NCBI GenBank assembly: GCA_911728435.2
Contig: OU452216.1
Coordinates: 2,418,842 to 2,482,841, forward strand
Direction of reading: 5' to 3'
DNA: 64,000 nt
Origin: Apoderus coryli
Lineage: Eukaryota > Arthropoda > Insecta > Coleoptera > Attelabidae
The position numbers were made by a program, and so were the translations under genes. Position 1 is the first letter of the stretch; the number at the start of each line of letters is the position of its first letter. This document shows, in pieces, positions 60,194 to 64,000 of this stretch. Under the pieces are notes generated by a model. That model had not been told where the DNA came from, made no database searches, and saw only the letters and a program-made list of their open reading frames with translations.

Positions 60194-60819
60194 CTTGAAT
60201 TTTCTCGTAGAAAAAGTTATTCACCTCCTTCTCACACTTTAATTCTGTTTGTGCAGAGGTATATAAATGATTAAAATACATAATTTTAATGCACCCAATC
60301 CGCTTTGATATATAGCCTATTCTATTGTGCAAAAAATAAAGTTTCTATATCAATAAAGCGGGGGCCACGCCTTCGGCGTGGCTAGATGCCAAATCCGCCA
60401 CACTTTTGGTCTTTTTTTCCCAATTTTAGACAGAGACGGACTGTACGGGTTTTATTAATATTAACAAGAAATCCCTTGCGGGATTTCCCAGTTGGTTTGT
60501 GGTAGTTTTATCTATGAAAAAAGTCATTGAGGGTGGCAAAAAAAATGAAAAAAAAAATCAAACAAAAAAAAAAATTCAAGGAAAAAAATGTTTCTATTAT
60601 TAAAAAAAAATTTAAAAAAAAAAATTAAAAAAAAAAAATTTCAAAAAAAAAAATTTCAAAAAAAAAAAAAATTAAAAAAAAAAATTTAAAAAAAAAATAA
60701 TTCAAAAATTAATTAAAAAAAAGTATTGCCAGAGCTGAAAATCTGAAAATGTTTCTATCTATTATTGAAAATAAATAGAAACATTTTTGAGTTACCCCGT
60801 AGAAAACCTCTAGGAGCAT
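60194..60819. repeat. Conserved core 12 (hairpin class C2, H3 loop TTGC)
   Basis: TATATAAA 60260-60267; long stem 60300-60361; H1 60364-60382; H2 60389-60409 plus T7; H3 60468-60487; H4 60746-60787. From H3 on it matches core 2. Confidence 0.9.
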
Positions 60820-63020
60820 ATAGTTTAACTTTCAAAGAAATCTTGAATTGAAACCCAAAGAAATCAAAAAATTATTCAAAATATTACTATTTCACCTTAA
60901 CAAAATAAAGAAATACATTTTTGATTCACCCTGTATATAAATTTGAGCTTATAGTTTAACTTTCAAAGAAATCTTGATTTGAAATCTAAAGAAATCAAAA
61001 AGTTATTCAAAACAATACTATTTCACCTTAACAAAATAAAGAAATACATTTTTGATTCACCCTGTATATAAATTTGAGCTTATAGTTTAACTTTCAAAAA
61101 ATCTTGATTTGAAATCTAAAGAAATCAAAAAGTTATTCAAAATATTTCACCTTAACAAAATAAAGAAATACATTTTTGATTCACCCTGTATATAAATTTG
61201 AGCTTATAGTTTAACTTTCAAAAAATCTTGATTTGAAATCTAAAGATATCAAAAAATTATTCCAAATATTACTATTTCGCCTTAACAAAATAAAGAAATA
61301 CATTTTTGATTCACCCTGTATATAAATTTGAGCTTATAGTTTAACTTTCAAAAAATCTTGATTTGAAATCTAAAGAAATCAAAAAGTTATTCAAAACAAT
61401 ACTATTTCACCTTAACAAAATAAAGAAATACATTTTTGATTCACCCTGTATATAAATTTGAGCTTATAGTTTAACTTTCAAAAAATCTTGATTTGAAATC
61501 TAAAGAAATCAAAAAGTTATTCAAAACAATACTATTTCACCTTAACAAAATAAAGAAATACATTTTTGATTCACCCTGTATATAAATTTGAGCTTATAGT
61601 TTAACTTTCAAAAAATCTTGATTTGAAATCTAAAGAAATCAAAAAGTTATTCAAAACAATACTATTTCACCTTAACAAAATAAAGAAATACATTTTTGAT
61701 TCACCCTGTATATAAATTTGAGCTTATAGTTTAACTTTCAAAAAATCTTGATTTGAAATCTAAAGAAATCAAAAAGTTATTCAAAACAATACTATTTCAC
61801 CTTAACAAAATAAAGAAATACATTTTTGATTCACCCTGTATATAAATTTGAGCTTATAGTTTAACTTTCAAAAAATCTTGATTTGAAATCTAAAGAAATC
61901 AAAAAGTTATTCAAAACAATACTATTTCACCTTAACAAAATAAAGAAATACATTTTTGATTCACCCTGTATATAAATTTGAGCTTATAGTTTAACTTTCA
62001 AAAACTCTTGATTTGAAATCTAAAGATATCAAAAAATTATTCCAAATATTACTATTTCGCCTTAACAAAATAAAGAAATACATTTTTGATTCACCCTGTA
62101 TATAAATTTGAGCTTATAGTTTAACTTTCAAAAAATCTTGATTTGAAATCTAAAGAAATCAAAAAGTTATTCAAAACAATACTATTTCACCTTAACAAAA
62201 TAAAGAAATACATTTTTGATTCACCCTGTATATAAATTTGAGCTTATAGTTTAACTTTCAAAAAATCTTGATTTGAAATCTAAAGAAATCAAAAAGTTAT
62301 TCAAAACAATACTATTTCACCTTAACAAAATAAAGAAATACATTTTTGATTCACCCTGTATATAAATTTGAGCTTATAGTTTAACTTTCAAAAAATCTTG
62401 ATTTGAAATCTAAAGAAATCAAAAAGTTATTCAAAACAATACTATTTCACCTTAACAAAATAAAGAAATACATTTTTGATTCACCCTGTATATAAATTTG
62501 AGCTTATAGTTTAACTTTCAAAAAATCTTGATTTGAAATCTAAAGATATCAAAAAATTATTCCAAATATTACTATTTCGCCTTAACAAAATAAAGAAATA
62601 CATTTTTGATTCACCCTGTATATAAATTTGAGCTTATAGTTTAACTTTCAAAAAATCTTGATTTGAAATCTAAAGAAATCAAAAAGTTATTCAAAACAAT
62701 ACTATTTCACCTTAACAAAATAAAGAAATACATTTTTGATTCACCCTGTATATAAATTTGAGCTTATAGTTTAACTTTCAAAAAATCTTGATTTGAAATC
62801 TAAAGAAATCAAAAAGTTATTCAAAACAATACTATTTCACCTTAACAAAATAAAGAAATACATTTTTGATTCACCCTGTATATAAATTTGAGCTTATAGT
62901 TTAACTTTCAAAAAATCTTGATTTGAAATCTAAAGAAATCAAAAAGTTATTCAAAACAATACTATTTCACCTTAACAAAATAAAGAAATACATTTTTGAT
63001 TCACCCTGTATATAAATTTA
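60820..63020. repeat. Tandem array 13, ~130-bp monomers (about 17 copies)
   Basis: Follows the order of array 3 closely. The GATATC/TTTCGCC variant appears at about 61246, 62027 (781 bp on) and 62546. Long monomers predominate. Confidence 0.95.
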
Positions 63021-63198
63021 AAGTGTACGTTAAAAATTTCTAAAGATTTAAAAGTTTTTCGATTGCAATCTACTTTAGACAAAATTAAAGAGCATCGAAA
63101 AGTGTCTTATTCCATAGATGAGGTTATGCAACCGTAAATACCATAATGATGTGTTGGAGGTTGCATAAGCATAAGATATTAAATAAAGGTCATTGATT
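63021..63198. repeat. Left end of spacer Y, unit 13
   Basis: Matches 58200-58375 (AAAGTGTACG...GGTCATTGATT) and then leaves the family. Confidence 0.8.
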
Positions 63199-63578
63199 GG
63201 TTTGGGTTGTAGCCCGTCTGGACATACTCAACTCCTCCCACTTCACGGGTCATTGAACTTTTTTGCATTATTAATTGAAATTGTAACCTTTCTGGTGGGA
63301 ATAAATTTTACTACTCTGCCAGATTTAGTTCATGTGAATAGCAGTAAAATAAAAATAAGTATAAATTATTAGTTTTTTTACATAAAATAATGTTTTAATA
63401 TTTGTTATATTATTGTGGGAGTTGCGTAAATTAAATTTGTTGGAAAATTAAGTATCTAATCATATTCCATGTGTAAATATATTGCGTAAAACTATGAGGA
63501 ATATGTTTATGATGAAAGTGTTCAAATAAAGTGTGGCAACCGCGATTTTCGCAATTTTTCTAGGTTATTGATGTACAA
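63199..63578. other. Segment unique within the window
   Basis: GGTTTGGGTTGTAGCCCGTC onward has no counterpart elsewhere in the window. A plus-strand frame stays open for about 55 codons from near 63190 to a TAG near 63370, without ATG. It replaces most of Y, so it marks an insertion or a breakpoint. No family recognised. Confidence 0.6.
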
Positions 63579-63778
63579 AGTGTCGAAGAATTTCCAACAT
63601 TTTTAGTTTACAATTAAAAATGTAATAAAGGGCCGTATCATACCGTAAAAGTGCACTCCCGTGTTTAGAACAGTGCCTAGTATAAATCAAAATGCTTTCA
63701 TTGTATGTGTGGATGTTGAAAAAAGGTAAATTTATTGATTTAGTAGTAGCATTTTTTGCAGTTTTGTACTGTTGTTTT
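63579..63778. repeat. Right end of spacer Y, unit 13
   Basis: Rejoins the Y family at CGAAGAATTTCCAACATTTTTAG; continues as GGGCCGTATCATACCG. Confidence 0.8.
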
Positions 63779-64000
63779 CTTGAATTTCCTCGTAGAAAAA
63801 GTTATTCACCTCCTTCTCGCACTTTAATTTCGGTTTTGTAGATCTAAATATATTAATAGAATACATAATTTTAATGCATTCAATCAGCTTTGATATATAG
63901 CCTATCGGGTGATGCAAAAAATAAAGTTGCCATATAGGAAACACTGTTGGAACGCCTCCGGCGTTCCTTTGCGTTTATTCGCACACAACTTTGTGCTTTT
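63779..64000. repeat. Conserved core 13, partial (hairpin class G)
   Basis: H1 63949-63967 and H2 63981-63996 present; the window ends in the T-run. The lead-in (TCGGTTTTGTAGATCTAAATATATTAATAG) is that of class T, so class T and class G are joined between about 63880 and 63950. Confidence 0.85.

Noticed and set aside
1..64000. tRNA, rRNA, telomeric TTAGG arrays
   Set aside because: No cloverleaf with box A/B, no rRNA-like stretch and no TTAGG tandem run seen on either strand.

Overview
The window is AT-rich, non-coding-looking eukaryotic DNA, most likely from an insect. The grounds are GTAG and TAA microsatellites, GT-AG splice-like signals with pyrimidine tracts, a hAT-like MITE with an 8-bp target duplication, and a CACCCTGTATA motif that I associate with insect repeats (from memory, not a search). 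There is no rRNA, tRNA, CRISPR or operon-like gene set, and no long convincing coding region.

The whole 64 kb is a cluster of about twelve and a half copies of one complex higher-order repeat. Each copy is a spacer of 0.7-4.6 kb, then a ~600-bp conserved core, then a tandem array of 112-132-bp monomers. Cores start near 5061, 9934, 14708, 20750, 26584, 32767, 35425, 39287, 44187, 50081, 55813, 60194 and 63779 (the last cut by the window end). Core-to-core spacing is roughly 2.7 to 6.2 kb. Each complete core has an AT-rich, partly TATA-containing lead-in, a GC-rich 8-bp hairpin (H1), a second hairpin ending in a T7-T8 run (H2), another 8-bp hairpin (H3), a long A-rich tract, and a long AT hairpin (H4). 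H1 exists in three versions whose stems differ by fully compensated base pairs.

Spacers fall into related families: X (after 112-bp arrays; copies 1, 2, 10), Y (copies 3, 8, 12), X-Z-Y composites (copies 4, 5, 6, 9), a short Y (copies 7, 11) and a partly unique one (copy 13). X and Y are diverged homologues at both ends. Spacer class, hairpin class and array class are reshuffled between copies, so the cluster is a mosaic built by duplication and exchange.

Hidden in it are several small things that long-ORF searches miss. Z in copies 6 and 9 has an exon-like segment with a 28-codon ORF followed after three bases by a 52-codon ORF that looks like a small secreted three-cysteine peptide; a 178-bp deletion breaks both in copies 4 and 5. 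Copies 7 and 11 carry, on the minus strand, a 39-codon basic exon-like fragment with a splice donor, two copies intact and two frameshifted. X of copies 1 and 10 carries a 58-bp hAT-type MITE with empty sites in copies 4-6. No transcript or protein function is proven by the sequence alone.
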